This document shows, piece by piece, positions 21,654-34,464 of a stretch of 64,000 nucleotides of DNA (positions are counted from its first letter, which is position 1; each line of letters starts with the position of its first letter). The stretch comes from Cavenderia fasciculata. Its lineage: Eukaryota; Evosea; Eumycetozoa; Acytosteliales; Cavenderiaceae. The position numbers and the translations under genes were made by a program. Location: contig NW_004457734.1 in assembly GCF_000203815.1 (NCBI RefSeq), forward strand, positions 1,365,295 through 1,429,294. Direction: 5' to 3'. The notes under the pieces are model-generated. The model worked only from the letters and a program-made list of their open reading frames with translations, was not told the DNA's origin and made no database searches.

Positions 21654-24282
21654 GATTATCTATCTATTATCAATCCTAAGGATAATATTATTATTTATAA
21701 ATAATGATAATTTCCAAAATAGTGTTGTTGTTGACTGTGGCGTTGATGATTTTCTTGATTGTTCTTGTTTTGAAGTGAAAACGTAAATGTTATTATTATT
21801 ATTGATTTTAAATCTATCTATCTATCTATCTTGTATGGGTTTTAAAAAAAATTAAACTACTGCTGCTGGTGCTCCGTTCTATTACTATAAATTGGATTGA
21901 ATCGGTGAATTAGTATTTCTACACAACATGTGAATATATATATATATAAATATAATGTGTGTCCAAATAAACCAAAAACAAAAACAAAATCTAATAGGAA
22001 ACAATTAAATATATATTTATATATCTGTGTGTGTGTGTGATTGATCAATTGTTGTTGTTGTTGACGATAATGACAATAGTAAAACAAACAAAATGACAAC
22101 AGCAAAATATTATTATTATTAAACATATCATCAGCAGTGGCAGAGTAATAGTAGCATGCTAGGATCTGTCACTCCAAATACAATCACGACTACTACCTCT
22201 ACCAACCACAACACACTTGTCAAGTGACAAGAATACTATTTCAAGTATGAATCAACATCATCAACATGTGATGTGGACACAGAGTGCGGTCGGTAGTAGA
22301 TGTGTTTGAACAAACAGGACAGCTGTTGTTGGATTTTTTAACTGTATGTAACATTGTGTGTTGTTTATGTGGGGGACGGGGTGGATGGGGTGGATTGTGT
22401 TTAATTGGCGGGTAATAAAAGATTACTATTCGTGATATCATCTGTACAGAAGCACGCACACTCTCTCTCTTATTCTCTTCTCTATCGTTGTCGTTGATTT
22501 ACCAACCCAAATGAACAACTATTATTAGCTGTTCTTTTGTTCGTCGTTATTTACAATTTCTGCTGTGAAATTATGACAATGACAATAATAAGCAATTGCT
22601 TATCAAAAAAAAAGGGGAGAGAGTATCGTGTTTCGTATTTATATCCCCTTTTAAATATTATTCTTCTTTGATGTTGTTTTCTTCCTGTTATCAAAAACAC
22701 ATGTTGTTGTTTTGTTTGCTCTTTGATTGTGCTGTCGCCGATTGATTTCCTTTTCCCTTTCCTCTTGTTAAAGTAAATACCTTTTTACAACGGCACTTAT
22801 TCTTATTCTCTTTTATCTCTTTTTTAATATTATTTGTTGATTTGTTATAATTCTGGTTGTAGGGGTTCTGCTGTTGAAAGGAGGAGGAGGAAAAAGAACC
22901 CAAGACGTTGTTGGGTGGCTGGAGAAATCTGTGTTTTTGTTTTTTTTGTTCGCCTCTCTATCTTTCGAACCACTCCACATGAATTGGAGGCGATTAATTA
23001 ATTTGTGTGTTCGATAAAGATGAATCCCTTTCTTCACCTAATTTTTTCAAGATACTGGTGAAAGGGGGCACCTCACCAAATCGCCGATTGATCAACTTGT
23101 TGTTGTTGATAGACACATCGTTGTTCAACAATTGTGTGTGGGAATTGAAGTGTAGTAGGTATGAACTGAGCTTCTACAACTAGTACCAAACGTACCTTTA
23201 CAGTTTTTAGTTTATTGATGCCTATATTTTGTGCAAGTCGTCACTTGTGGAATTCTATCTATTCTATTGTATTGTGTATGATGATGTAAAGATATCTTTT
23301 TTAAGTAAAAAAAATGATTATTAAATATAAATATAATATAATTTGTTGGTTGGTTGTTGTTTGTCGATTAGATAATATTATTATCGTTATTTATTTACAT
23401 GAGGAGGATGAGTTGTGAGAAATGATGTTTTGGTTTTATTCACTTGTTGTGGATCCCCCTCCACGTCTTATCGATTTGTGGATTGTGATGATGCTGGCTG
23501 GCTGCTAATAATATTGTTTATAAATCTGTGTGGAACAAGAGTCAGATGCCAATCTGATGTAAAGATTGTGTTGAAAACATTGAATTTGGGGGTGGCACTT
23601 TGCCCACAGCAGATTGACTATTTGCCTTTAGGTGACGATCTACAATCCACATAAACATGCAGCGACGGATCTCTCGTTTGAAAACCCTCCCAGAGAAAAG
23701 ACGTGTGACACCAGATCATTCCTTATAAAGAAAGTAAAAACGTAAAAATTGGCTATCATCCCAAACAAAACAAGTTTTACGTTTTATGGTCAGTCGGTAT
23801 GGTATTCTCTGTTTAATTATTATTATATTCTCGAACTTGGTAAAAATATATTAATCTTTACAACCAAACAAAAAATAGATAGATAATATTATCAATTTCA
23901 AGAATGAAGAAAAATAATAATAATAATAATACAATAAATACTATTTGGGCTTGGCTTGCTTTTGTTATGATTTGTTTGTGTGAATGATTGATTCGAGTTG
24001 GAGAAAAATATTTATAGATATGTGTGTGTTATGTATATATGTTGTTGGAAAATCCTCTGATGATGAAAAGTAGATAGAATACTCGCTGGTCATTTCAACC
24101 AATGTCACCTTGATGATAAATACTTGACCTAAACCATTTATCACAAAGACCATTTTACCCACTATCGTGCTTATGAAATTCATCATAGCAAATAGTATAG
24201 GAGGGTCTGCAAAGTAGATAGTATAGGTGTCAAGTTGTTATTTCAAAGTGTTGTTGGTTTCAATAGCGGGTATTTTGATTCA

Positions 24283-24319
<37 letters not shown>

Positions 24320-24370
24320 TGTTGTTGTTGTTGTTATAAAGGTGTATTTTGATCCAATTTGTTATTATTA
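21654..24370. other. Long intergenic region, no gene supported
   Basis: This 2.7 kb lies between the LIM-kinase start and the STRAP end. It contains GT and GTT tracts (22028-22040, 22050-22062) and a TTA/GTT tract (24283-24337). Short open frames such as 23415-23654 (+) and 23965-24186 (-) are under 80 codons without recognisable domains, so I did not call them. It probably includes the LIM-kinase promoter. Confidence 0.6.
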
Positions 24371-25558
24371 TTATTTGATTTTGTTTTTTTTTTTTATTAA
24401 CCAAATTCTAATTGTACCATCAACCGAACCTGAAGCAAATGATTCGCCATCAGATGAATATCGACAACAATTGACTGGACCATGGTGACCCTTATTAACT
24501 TCAATTTCGTTTCCAGTTGCAGAGTCATAGACATGAACCCAAAAATCACTACCGCCAGCAATAAATCTAGATCCATCAGGATGTAATGACGCACAATGAA
24601 CATCATATGGAAGTGAATAAACTTTAACTGGATGGAATCTAAAAAAAAAGTAATATTCATTAATTATATATTTCTCTCTTTTTGATTGACTCTCTTTTTC
24701 TATCTTTCTATCTTACGATTGAGCATCCCAAAATGTAACTTCATTACCAGCGGTTGTAAGTAATAATTTTTTATCTTTACTAAACTCCATACTCGAGATT
24801 GGAGCCTTTGCGCAAATAGTCATTTTGTTTTGACTTCTGAGATCCCAAATACGGATAACCTCGTCTGCGCCACCACTTAGTACGCAGTCGTCATTGTATA
24901 CACTCCACAATGCACATTTGATCATTCCATTGTGTCCAGATACTTTGAATATTGGTTCTGTTGGGTTCTCCAAATCGAAAACTCTGAGAACCTTGTCAGC
25001 ACCTCCAGTCACTATTCTATTATTATTCTAATTATAGGGGTTTGGTTTGAAATAAAATGAGGGATAAGATATTAATGATTAATGATTGATTCCAACAATG
25101 ATGATGATGATGGTTGTTCCAAAATTTTGGTTGTGTGTGGTCATACTCTTGAAAAATCAGCAGTCTTTACAATAGAGTCGTGTTCAAATGAATATAATTC
25201 TGTACCATTTAATGTATCCCAAAGTTTACTATAATAAATCAGAGATAATAATAATGGTCAGTCTTAATAGTAATACTATTACTACAACTATTATTATTAT
25301 TACTACTACTACTACTTACGCAGTATAATCGGCAGAGGCAGTGATGGCTTGTGTAGCGGTTGAATTGAATCTGGATGACCATACGGCGCCCTTGTGACCT
25401 TCAAATGTTCCTATCCAATCTCCATTGGATCCATCTCTCAGCATTGGTTTACCATCTAAACATGCTGATATTATAAAGCACCCATCGCTTCCTTCATTAC
25501 AATATGCAAGATCAGATACTGGTCTTGAATGACCCGAACATATAAGTGGTTGTTTCAT
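24371..25558 (-). CDS. strap: STRAP/UNRIP-like WD40-repeat protein
   Basis: Exons 25558-25320, 25228-25147, 25027-24717 and 24638-24371 join in phase to give 299 residues. The N-terminus (PLICSGHSRPVSDLAY, GKPMLRDGSNGDWIGTFEGH) matches the STRAP family. WD repeats follow: GHKGAVWSSRF, HDSIVKTADF, GGADKVLRVFD, GGADEVIRIWDLRS, GGSDFWVHVYD and GSVDGTIRIW. STRAP associates with the SMN complex in snRNP assembly and, in animals, with TGF-beta receptor signalling; only the RNA-related role is likely here. It is shorter than animal STRAP because the acidic C-terminal tail is absent. The last exon ends in a Lys-rich IKKKNKIK. Confidence 0.92.
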
Positions 25559-26655
25559 TTCTTTCTTTATATTTATGTTATGTTTGTATTAGGTGTTAGT
25601 GAATTATTCTATGTTTGATTGATTATTATTATTATTATTGATGACTATTAAAACAAATAAATAAATTATTAATTATTATATTGATTGAGTTGAGTTGTTA
25701 TTGTTACTGAGATACTCTGTTTTGTTGTGTATGTATGTATAAGTGTGTATCTGTATTGGTGACGTGTGATTAAATTTACAAAGGTGTTGATAGTAGTAGT
25801 TGTTGTTGTTGTTGTTGTTGTTATAGTGATTGATTGATTGATTGTATGTGTGTAAGTGTGTCAAGTATAAGTAAGTCTATATAGTTTCTTTTCTCTCTAG
25901 CTATATAAATATATTTCAAAAGTAATATGTATGTGTTGTCAATCTGTAATATATGTAAGGTAGGTGTAATATAAATATATAAGTAGGTGGGTAGGGTAAT
26001 AAACACAAAATCGTGTGTTTGATGCTCGTCTCTTCAAGCAGACAGAACTCTCTGTGCATAAAAATAAAAAATAAAGAAAATTAAAAAAGAGGAATACAAG
26101 AATTCCTGATTCCAGAACTCAAAAACAATATTGTTACTCTAGAGTTTTGAAGAATATTAATATATTAATTTAATTATGATGTGTCGTTTCGATATATAAA
26201 GGTATCTGAACTTCAACATTTGATCCAAGAATAACAAGTTTGTTTTTTTTGGGTTCACATCATCACATAACATCACCCACACATCTCACAATATGGTTGT
26301 TGTTATTTTAAACCACGAACCACGTCGATATCAATTACGGTGGAAAGATGTATGACACCAAGTGTTGTGATCGGCTTATAATAAAGAATGGTAGAACAAG
26401 GTTTTGGCTTACCGTCGTTTTCATTTAAAATAGAACTTTGATACCAAAGTTGTAAGCCACCAATAGGAGTTGTTTGTTTGGACTGATAGACTGGTTGGTT
26501 GGTTCGATGTATGTATGGAACGATTGATTCCAATTTACTTTCAAAAGGTATAAATAGGGTACGAAAAGGAAATGAAATGAATCATCAAATCCACATATTA
26601 AATAATTAACAAACAATCCAATTAAAAAGTTTCTACAATCTTTTTGTCTAAAACC
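25559..26655. other. Intergenic, divergent promoter region
   Basis: This spacer lies between the starts of STRAP and the LPMO-like gene. It contains a GTT tract (25796-25822), a GATT tract (25827-25843) and ATAT-rich sequence. No gene is supported. Confidence 0.6.
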
Positions 26656-27562
26656 ATGTTTATCACAAAAGTTTCTATAATATTCCTTTTGTTTTGTATT
26701 TTTATCAGTAATGTCTATGGACATGGATATTTGATTAGTCCAATTGCTCGCCAAGCTCGTTGTAAAAACAATCCAAAGAATAGTATTTGGTGGCCAACTG
26801 GTAATTATAATTATTATTATATATTTCTTCCCATGGTTCATTAATTTTAAATCCAACTCCTTCTCATTCTCTTTTGTGATTAAATATTTACCTTTTAGAT
26901 GGAACTGGAATTCAGGATTTAGATTGTCGCGCAGCTTTCCAGTATGTTAAAAATAGGGGTAGTGATCCAACATACCAATTCACTCAGTTGAATGAGTTTG
27001 CCGTCTTGATTCCACAGTATCAATCAGGATACTCTGCTTTGACCCAAGCTGTTCCAAACAATCTATGCTCTGCAGGTGCTTCAACTCCATCTGCCCAATT
27101 TGGAGATAAGAGTGGTATGTCTATCGCAACTAAATGGACTCCAACACAATACAAAATCGGATCAACATCAAACACTAGTATGGATATTACTGTAACCTTT
27201 TGTGCTACTGCAACTCATAATCCATCATTGTATGTAATTTGTAAACTAGTCTTTTTCAATTTTTTCTTTTTTCTTCTAACACTTTTTTTCAATTTCCAAG
27301 TTGGGAATTCTATATAACCAAACAAGGTGTAAATACAGCTACCAAGGTTTTAACTTGGAATGATTTTGAATTTTTCCAAAGTATCAATAATGTTGCACCT
27401 ACTACTGGTACATGGGCTGGATGTACTGCAAGCAAGGCATACATAATGAAGATTAAGGTGCCTGTACGTCTAACCGCTGCCACTTTGTTGGCAAGATGGC
27501 AAAGAATAGATAGTGTTGGTGAATGCTTTATCAACTGTTCTGATATCCAAATGATTGTATAA
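26656..27562 (+). CDS. Secreted LPMO-like (chitin-binding type-4 domain) protein
   Basis: Exons 26656-26800, 26899-27229 and 27301-27562 join in phase to give 245 residues. I chose the ATG at 26656 because it starts a clean 23-residue signal peptide (MFITKVSIIFLLFC...NVYG). Cleavage would leave His-Gly at the mature N-terminus. That is the defining feature of lytic polysaccharide monooxygenases, where the N-terminal His amine and side chain bind copper. A second His lies in CATATHNPSFWEFYITKQG, in the usual family position. The C-terminal NDFEFF and GECFINCSDIQM segments and at least six Cys fit the AA10/AA15-like fold. The protein would oxidatively cleave cellulose or chitin outside the cell, plausibly bacterial or fungal wall or the amoeba's own cellulose coat (inference). 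Confidence 0.85.
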
Positions 27563-27695
27563 TAACCTTTAATCCCAACCAAACCTATTGTTGTTGTACT
27601 ACTATTTTTTTTTTATGTATATAAATATTTAATTGAATAAAAAATGTATATTGTATTTATCCATTGATTCTCTCTTTGTTATTATTGATTATTGA

Positions 27696-30048
27696 TTATT
27701 GATTAGTTTCATTAATTTTTGGTGGGAAATCCAATTCAACATTTAATACATCCAATTGTAAAATATCAGCTTCACAATTTAGAATAGAACCAACGTTTGG
27801 TGTAGTTCTACCAAGATCACCATGAACAAACTCCTTGATATAGGTACCTGCTTGAGCCCAAACATCCAAAGTAAAGATATGTGGACAAACGTATTCATAT
27901 TCGAGTTTGTCAATCATCTTTTTACGTTCCATCAATGTTCTACGATGCATAACACGAACTGGTGTATTTTGCTTCAACTCTATATCCTTTAGAGTTGACA
28001 ATACCTTTAAATCTTCTTCACCAAGTTCCTTGTCAGTCCAAACAACACATCTATAAATCTTTTTCTTTGTAGTTCCACCTTCATTTAATAATGTTGTTTG
28101 TTTTCTAAAAATAAAAATAATAATAAGTATTTTGAATATAGTTTGAGTTTGTACTATTACTTTCATACTTTGTAATAAATTGTAAATCAGTTAATCTAAT
28201 TTCAGAATGTTCATTATTGATTGCATTTTGTAAATCTAAGAAATCCTTTGGAGTATACTTGATTTTACGAGCATTGATAAGTTCAATAAAGAATGGTCTA
28301 CCTTGACCAAGCATTCTTACATCAATATCCTCTCTACCACTACCAACTAAATTGGTTGCTATAAATAATTCATTCATTCATACATACATACATACATATT
28401 AGTATCATTCGTTTACCTTGTTTCATTTTTTTTTTGTTTATACATACAATCACATGCAAACATTTCCATAATTTTCTTATTAAATAATTCATCAACACTA
28501 CCAGTTAATCTTTGTCTATCGTCATTATTGATTGTAATGAGTGGTTCATCCATTTTATCATTGGTAACTGTAGTAGTTGGATTTTGTTCCAATTGTTTTT
28601 TGTATTCAATTGGTAACATGTTTGTTTGACTGAGTGATCTAGAGTATTTGTTGTATCTTCCACTAATGTAAACGGAAGCTTGAGCATAACTAATATTGTA
28701 TTGGTAGAATGTTTTCGGTGTGTTTGGTGGTACTTCACCACTCGAACAATAATCCTTCATTGATATTTCATCCAAGATATCTTGTACCTGTTGTTGTGAA
28801 TCTTCGGCAGCACTCTTCTTATTTTTGTTGTACTTGTTATTATTATTATTGTATCTTTGTTTTTGTCTTTTTTCGATGGTCTCGAAATATCGAATAAAAA
28901 GGTATGATCATTTTTAGTTTCTTCATGTAAATAATCCATATTAATTCTAAAGTCGCTCTAAAAATAAATAAATAAACAAAATAAATATTATTTAATAATA
29001 TATAATATATATATATAATTATAATAATACTTTACATTTGGTTGAAATTTAAAATTAAATCTTTTAACAATTAATGGACCAAGAATCCATTTGATAGCTT
29101 CTTTGATATCGACCTTGGAGAATAATTTTGGAAGATAATCTTTAAGTAAAACCGATGCCAATGGTGCAGGTCCGGTAGTATAAGAGTTGTAAGACTTGTC
29201 ATTATAACGTTGTTTCAAGTAATACCAAACAGAATACTCTCTAATCGTAACAGATATGGGGAGTGTAAGTTGTAGTGAATAGTCATGGAATTCGTATGGA
29301 CATTTGGCAATATTATCCAATATATCTTTTTGAAATGTTGGATCCATTAAATTTTGAAGCATTCCTAAACATGTTGAACATACTAGTAGAAATATAAATA
29401 TATGAGTAAAAAAAAAAAGATAGAATAATATTCTTTTTTTTGTAAAACCTTACTCTTTGTTCCACATGGTTCAGTTTGACATTGATATTTTGGTAATACT
29501 ACTACTGGTGTTGGAGTAGTTGTAGTTGTAGTTGTATCAGTGACAGTGGTGGTAGTTGTAGTCGAAGCATCAGTTTCAGCAGAAGTCGTGGTTGATGCCA
29601 ACTTTTCTTCTTGTTCCTTTTGTTGTTTTTGTTGTTGTTGTTGTTCAATATCAAAAGCATGACCCTTTTCAATGTTATAGAGTAGATTATGAATGACAAT
29701 AGTTGGTTCTTGATATAGCGATAAATCTCTAATATCGCAGTATCTTAGACAACATCTTTCACATAGACCAATCGATTGTAAATCAGACAATATCAAAGGA
29801 TTGATTGATGGTCGGTATCTCGAATACAATGATTCCAACTTCCACATAAAGTTTCTCTTTTCAACTTCTGTCATTGTAGCTGTAATATCTTCTTGTTCTT
29901 TTTTACTATTTGTAGTAGTAACAGCTGACGCTGGTGTCACTTGTTCGACTTGTTCGACTTGTTGTTGAACATTATCACCCATCTTTGTATCGATATCTTG
30001 TGATGGTGTGTTTGTTGTAGTTGTAGTTGCAGTAGTAGTGGTATCCAT
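27696..30048 (-). CDS. pus10: PUS10-type tRNA pseudouridine synthase (one-base frame break)
   Basis: Exons are 30048-29454, 29382-29036, 28957-28448, 28358-28169 and 28104-27696. Exon 3 changes frame at the A run 28896-28900. It is 510 nt, and adding one base makes both its splice phases correct, giving 683 residues. The N-terminus has a zinc-binding CERCCLRYCD motif plus CSTC later (THUMP-related N-domain). The C-terminal catalytic part has SGRYNKYSRSLSQT, GSGREDIDVRMLGQGRPF (active-site Asp in the family), HRRTL and QAGTYIKEFVHGDLGRT. PUS10 makes pseudouridine in the T-loop of tRNAs. Convergent with the LPMO-like gene and divergent from the isochorismatase gene at 170 bp. Confidence 0.93.
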
Positions 30049-30218
30049 TCTATCCTATAACTCTAACACATTCGGGTATTTGAACAAACAACAACAAAGT
30101 TTTAAAACGAATCATATGATTTTGTTTTTTTGCAAGATTCATTTAAATTAATTAAAAACAAATTGAAACAATATATATAATAGAATAGTATTCTTACAAA
30201 AGAGGAACAACAACAATA

Positions 30219-31084
30219 ATGAACAATCTTATTCGTTTGGGAAGAGTAGCACCTGAAACAACTGCTTTATTTGTGTAAGATCATCATCATCATCATCAGC
30301 TGAACAATATTAATGGGCTTTGATTGTTGTACTTACCATTTACTCTATTTACCATACATAATGAAATGATGATAGATGTGATTTACAAACAAAGTTTGTA
30401 CCATTGATCCATGAAATGCCAAAGGTATTACAACATGCTTCAACTTTGGTATGTATACTTTTAGCAGCAGCAGCAGCAGCAGCAGCAGGTGGAGTATTAA
30501 GATTCTTCATAGTTGTCTAATTAATTAACATTGGTGTCTGTCATCTATTCAAAATAAGATTAAAGGATGTAAAGAATTGAATGTACCAATTATTGGAACA
30601 GAACAATACCCACAAGGACTTGGACATATTGTTGATGAGTTGGATCCAAAGAGTTATCCAATCTTTTCAAAGACACTCTTTTCAATGTGTACTCCTGATG
30701 TACAAAACAAACTAAAAGAGTTTAGAGGATTAAAGTCTGTCATTATCACTGGTATTGAAACACATGTCTGTGTACTTCAAACTACATTGGATCTTTTAGA
30801 AAGTGGTTACGATGTACACATTGTCGAAGATGCTGTTAGTTCACAAAGATTAAATTCAAAATTGGTTGCTCTTGAGGTATGCAAAGAATGATGATGAATT
30901 TTAACCAACCAACGAACTAACTAATACATTATATAATATTTAACAGAGACTTAAACAATCAGGTGCATTTATTACAACTACAGAATCGATTCTTTTCCAA
31001 CTAGCCAAAGATGCCAAACATCCAAACTTTAAAAAGATTTCAACACTTGTTAAATCACATAATGATGCTGTTAGTAAATTATAG
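30219..31084 (+). CDS. Isochorismatase-fold cysteine hydrolase
   Basis: Exons 30219-30274, 30376-30448, 30559-30876 and 30947-31084 join in phase to give 194 residues. The catalytic triad of the family is visible: Asp in LFVCDLQTKF, Lys in IFSKTLFSM and Cys in TGIETHVCVLQT. Length and motifs match the eukaryotic ISOC1/ISOC2 group rather than bacterial siderophore isochorismatases. The natural substrate of that group is not established. Its start is 170 bp from the PUS10 start on the other strand, so the two genes probably share a bidirectional promoter. The second intron contains a GCA repeat (about 30463-30487). Confidence 0.92.
30463..30487. repeat. GCA trinucleotide repeat inside an intron
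   Basis: About eight GCA units lie just after the GTATGT donor of the second intron of the isochorismatase-fold gene. The real acceptor lies downstream at 30557-30558, since only that one restores the family sequence. Confidence 0.85.
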
Positions 31085-31557
31085 ATAGATACAAATATAT
31101 CTATATTGCTGACAACAACAATAACTATTAAAATGTATAAATCAACCATCAATAATTATTAAACAATTAACTAATTCAAATCATTCATCCTCAAGCTTGT
31201 TCCAAAAATGTATTTTTTGTATTTATTTTTTGAATTTAATTTGGGGGGTTGGTTCGTCCTGCTCCTGCTCCGATAAAAAAGTGGGAGTGTTGTAGGTTTC
31301 GCGAAGAAGAATATAAACCATTCAATAATCTTTCAGAGATGTATATTGAAGAAGAAAGAGAAAGAGAAGCTTCTCTATCTGAATGGTGTGTATATCATAA
31401 ATTGTTGTCTCTGAGAAGATCTCAGAGAACAAACTATCAACTACTATAAAATGAACATTAATTATACCAGCAGAGTCAGTCATCTCAATCAACCAATAAT
31501 AATAATAACTTCATTATATAATAATAATAATATTAATAATATTAATAATAACTAATT
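31085..31557. other. Intergenic, no gene supported
   Basis: This spacer separates two same-strand genes. A 66-codon open frame (31249-31449) has no family features and was not called. ATA/TAA repeats precede the ATG at 31558. Confidence 0.6.
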
Positions 31558-32847
31558 ATGAATTCAAAAAGTATACCAGAATTTAAGAATAATATTTATA
31601 AATCAAAAGAATATCCAAATGGTTATCAATCAGCTGGTATTCCATCAATAGGAAAGAATGAAGGAAAACATATCCCATTGTTATTCACTCCTTTGAAAAT
31701 TAGAAATGTTGAATTTAAAAATAGAATCGTTGTTTCTCCAATGTATGTAAACAAAAGATAATTTATTAAATATTATAATATATTTAATTTATAAATTCTC
31801 TCATTTAGGTGCCAATACTCATCAACTGATGGATTTATGAACGATTGGCATTTAGTACATTTGGGAACATTTGCAAAGGGAGGTGCTGGGTTGGTTATGT
31901 TTGAGGCGTCGGGTGTTACTGCAAATGGAAGAATTACAGCATTGGATGCTGGTATCTACAAGGATGAACATGTTGGTCCGATGAAGAGAATCGTTGACTT
32001 TGTTCATCAGTTTGGTGCAAAGGCTGGTTTACAGATTGCCCACGCAGGAAGGAAGGCCTCGACTTGTGCTCCATTTCTCAATACTAGTCGGTTACCTGCA
32101 AATGCCGAACAGGGAGGATGGACCAATGTAGATGCACCATCACCCATCCCATGGGCTGAGACATTCCCAAAACCCGCTGGCATGACAATCGATGAGATTC
32201 GATCGATGGAAGACAAGTTTGTAGATGCTGCCAAACGAGCGGAGCAGGCTGGATTCGATGTCATTGAAATTCACGCTGCTCATGGCTACCTCATCTCTGA
32301 ATTCCTTTCGGGTACATCCAACAAACGTACAGACGACTATGGTGGCAGTCTTGAAAATCGTAGTCGATTCCTATATGAAATTGTCAGAAAGATTAGAAAG
32401 GTGTACGATGGTGTACTGTTTGTTCGTATCTCTTGTAGTGAATGGGTTCAAGAAGAGGGTGCTTTCACTCCAGAGGACAGTATTCCATTGGCCAAGAAAC
32501 TCAAAGAGTTGGGTGTCGACTTGTTGGACTGTTCCTCTGGAGGTAACAATCCCCGTCAACATGTTGTCGCCAAACCACTCTACCAAGTTCCCTTTGCAGA
32601 CCTTGTCAAAAAGAATGTACCCAACTTTTTGACAGCTGCAGTTGGTCTCATCGAGACAGCCGAAGAAGCAGAACAAGTATTACAACAGCAATCAGCTGAC
32701 CTAGTCATGTTGGCCCGTCCATTCCTTCGCGACCCATTCTGGCCTGTACGTGCTGCCATCGAACTTGATATCTCTATAGACTATTGTTTACAATATCAAA
32801 TGGGTCAACCTAGACCTCATGGTCAAGCTGGTGGTATCCCAAGATAA
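31558..32847 (+). CDS. NADH:flavin oxidoreductase, Old Yellow Enzyme (YqjM-like)
   Basis: Exons 31558-31742 and 31809-32847 join in phase to give 407 residues. Motifs in order: LLFTPLKIRNVEFKNRIVV, SPMCQYSS (the Cys/Tyr signature of the YqjM or thermophilic-like class), QIAHAGRK, the substrate-binding HAAHGYLISEFLS, KRTDDYGGSLENRSRF, and C-terminal LARPFLRDP for FMN phosphate. The class reduces activated alkenes such as enones and maleimides using NAD(P)H. A 40-residue N-terminal extension lacks a clear targeting pattern. Exon 2 is noticeably GC-richer than its surroundings. Bacterial-type OYEs are widespread in amoebae, so an ancient transfer is possible but not demonstrated here. Confidence 0.93.
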
Positions 32848-34464
32848 CAAAACCAAAACTAGTCAAAAGTATTGTATAAATATAATGAATAAATAGATAA
32901 TTAAATATCGCATTCTAGATTTTTAACCAAACTCTGGGATGTTGACATGATAATAATCTAAAAAAATATCATTTTCAACTACAATTGTGGTATGAAAGTA
33001 GATCGAGTAGGGATCGAATCGAGAGAACTAATAATGTTAGACGATGGAGTAATGGGGATGGGTGTCTTTACTTTTCCCGAACATGCTAACAAACATTTAT
33101 ATGAATGAGCGTTGTTGTTGTATATCTACTAATCATAAAAGTTGATAACCCAATTAATTTGAACTACCTGCAAAGGAGGAGTGACATTTCAACCAAAATA
33201 GGTCAATAATGTTTCTCGGGGAGAGTTGAGGAGAACGTCGATTCGGGTACGAACAACGATCTCAATGGGTGGTCGATTTAAATGGGTTTCAAGGACAATG
33301 GAATAGTTAATTTTTCTATACAATACCTGGTTGATGGTGCGTCGAGAATAGATCGTGGGATTTCCGTAGCTCGGGGTTTATTGTCAACGGAAAATAAGCA
33401 TTGGGTGATAGTACCCTACATAGCTATTAGGGGAGGGACAATCATAAAACCCTACAAAAACAATAAAATCGCCCAACTCAACGTTTTTTTTTTGAAACAA
33501 TGAATAAAATTTTAATGTGAATCTGAGATGCTGCAAGCCCAAGTTATGGTGGCTTGGTTTTTTATGGTATCGGGGAATAGAGGATAGCGATAATAAAAAC
33601 AAAAAAAATCAACCATTTCATATGAATGCTCAGAATCGCAATGGGCAATCAACTCACAGATTGACTAGATCCATTGTGCAAGAGGGGGGTCTTGTGTCTT
33701 GAGTCTCATTGCGAACCGTTCTCCTATGTTTGGGTTTCAACTTTGCAGAACACCCTGCAAATCGTGTAGGATGATAATAATCATTTAGACGGATGGATGG
33801 AAACTTAACCACTACTCCTGAATTGAACGTTTAAACAGCCTTTCGTAAATCAACTTAAACAAAAACAATAATCTTCTTCTTCTTTTTTTGTTTATAGATT
33901 GATTGTTTTTGTTTTCACAGTTCCCGTTCTCTTTCGAATCTATCTCTTTGTTGTTGCCTATACAAATAGATACACAGATCAACAAACGAAAAAGGAAACA
34001 GATCCACCACCAAATCTATTTTTTTAAAAATGTAAATGTTCCCCCAATCACACACACACGTCGACACTACTATCAGGATCTTTTAATCTGTTGGTACGGT
34101 ACCATGCCTACCCCCTCATCTATTGTTGTTTTAAAGAAAGGACTCGTTCAAGTCATTGTTATATAAAAATCTCTAAAACATTATAAATGTTGTTTCATAG
34201 AGTCGTAGAAGGAATAGATATTAATATCCTTTGGAACGAATATTTTATTTTTATTATAACAATCAAAATTATTTAAAACATTCAACGAAACAAAAATAGT
34301 TGAGGATAGTTTAGTTTGTTTACATTTCCTCCTCCATATATACTCAATTAAGATAATTAACAACTATAATTTTTTTATTTTACATAGACATAAATATATA
34401 TTTATTGTTTGTACAGAGAGATAATATTTATTTATCAATATATATTTATAGATAAACTTGAAAA
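32848..34464. other. Intergenic, unusually balanced composition, no gene supported
   Basis: This 1.6 kb lies between the OYE gene and the membrane-protein gene. From about 32990 to 33800 the base composition is richer in G than a typical spacer here, and short frames occur (33282-33503 and 33517-33702, +). None has a recognisable domain. It may contain decayed coding sequence. Confidence 0.5.

Noticed and set aside
23415-23654. 79-codon plus-strand frame
   Set aside because: No recognisable motif, no splice partner and no coding-like composition.
26656-26658. Upstream TTG at 26644 as start of the LPMO-like protein
   Set aside because: The ATG at 26656 begins directly with a signal peptide, and nuclear genes of this kind start at ATG.
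31249-31449. 66-codon plus-strand frame
   Set aside because: No domain and no upstream or downstream exon.
33282-33503. 73-codon plus-strand frame in the OYE downstream spacer
   Set aside because: No family features; noted only as part of a block of unusual composition.
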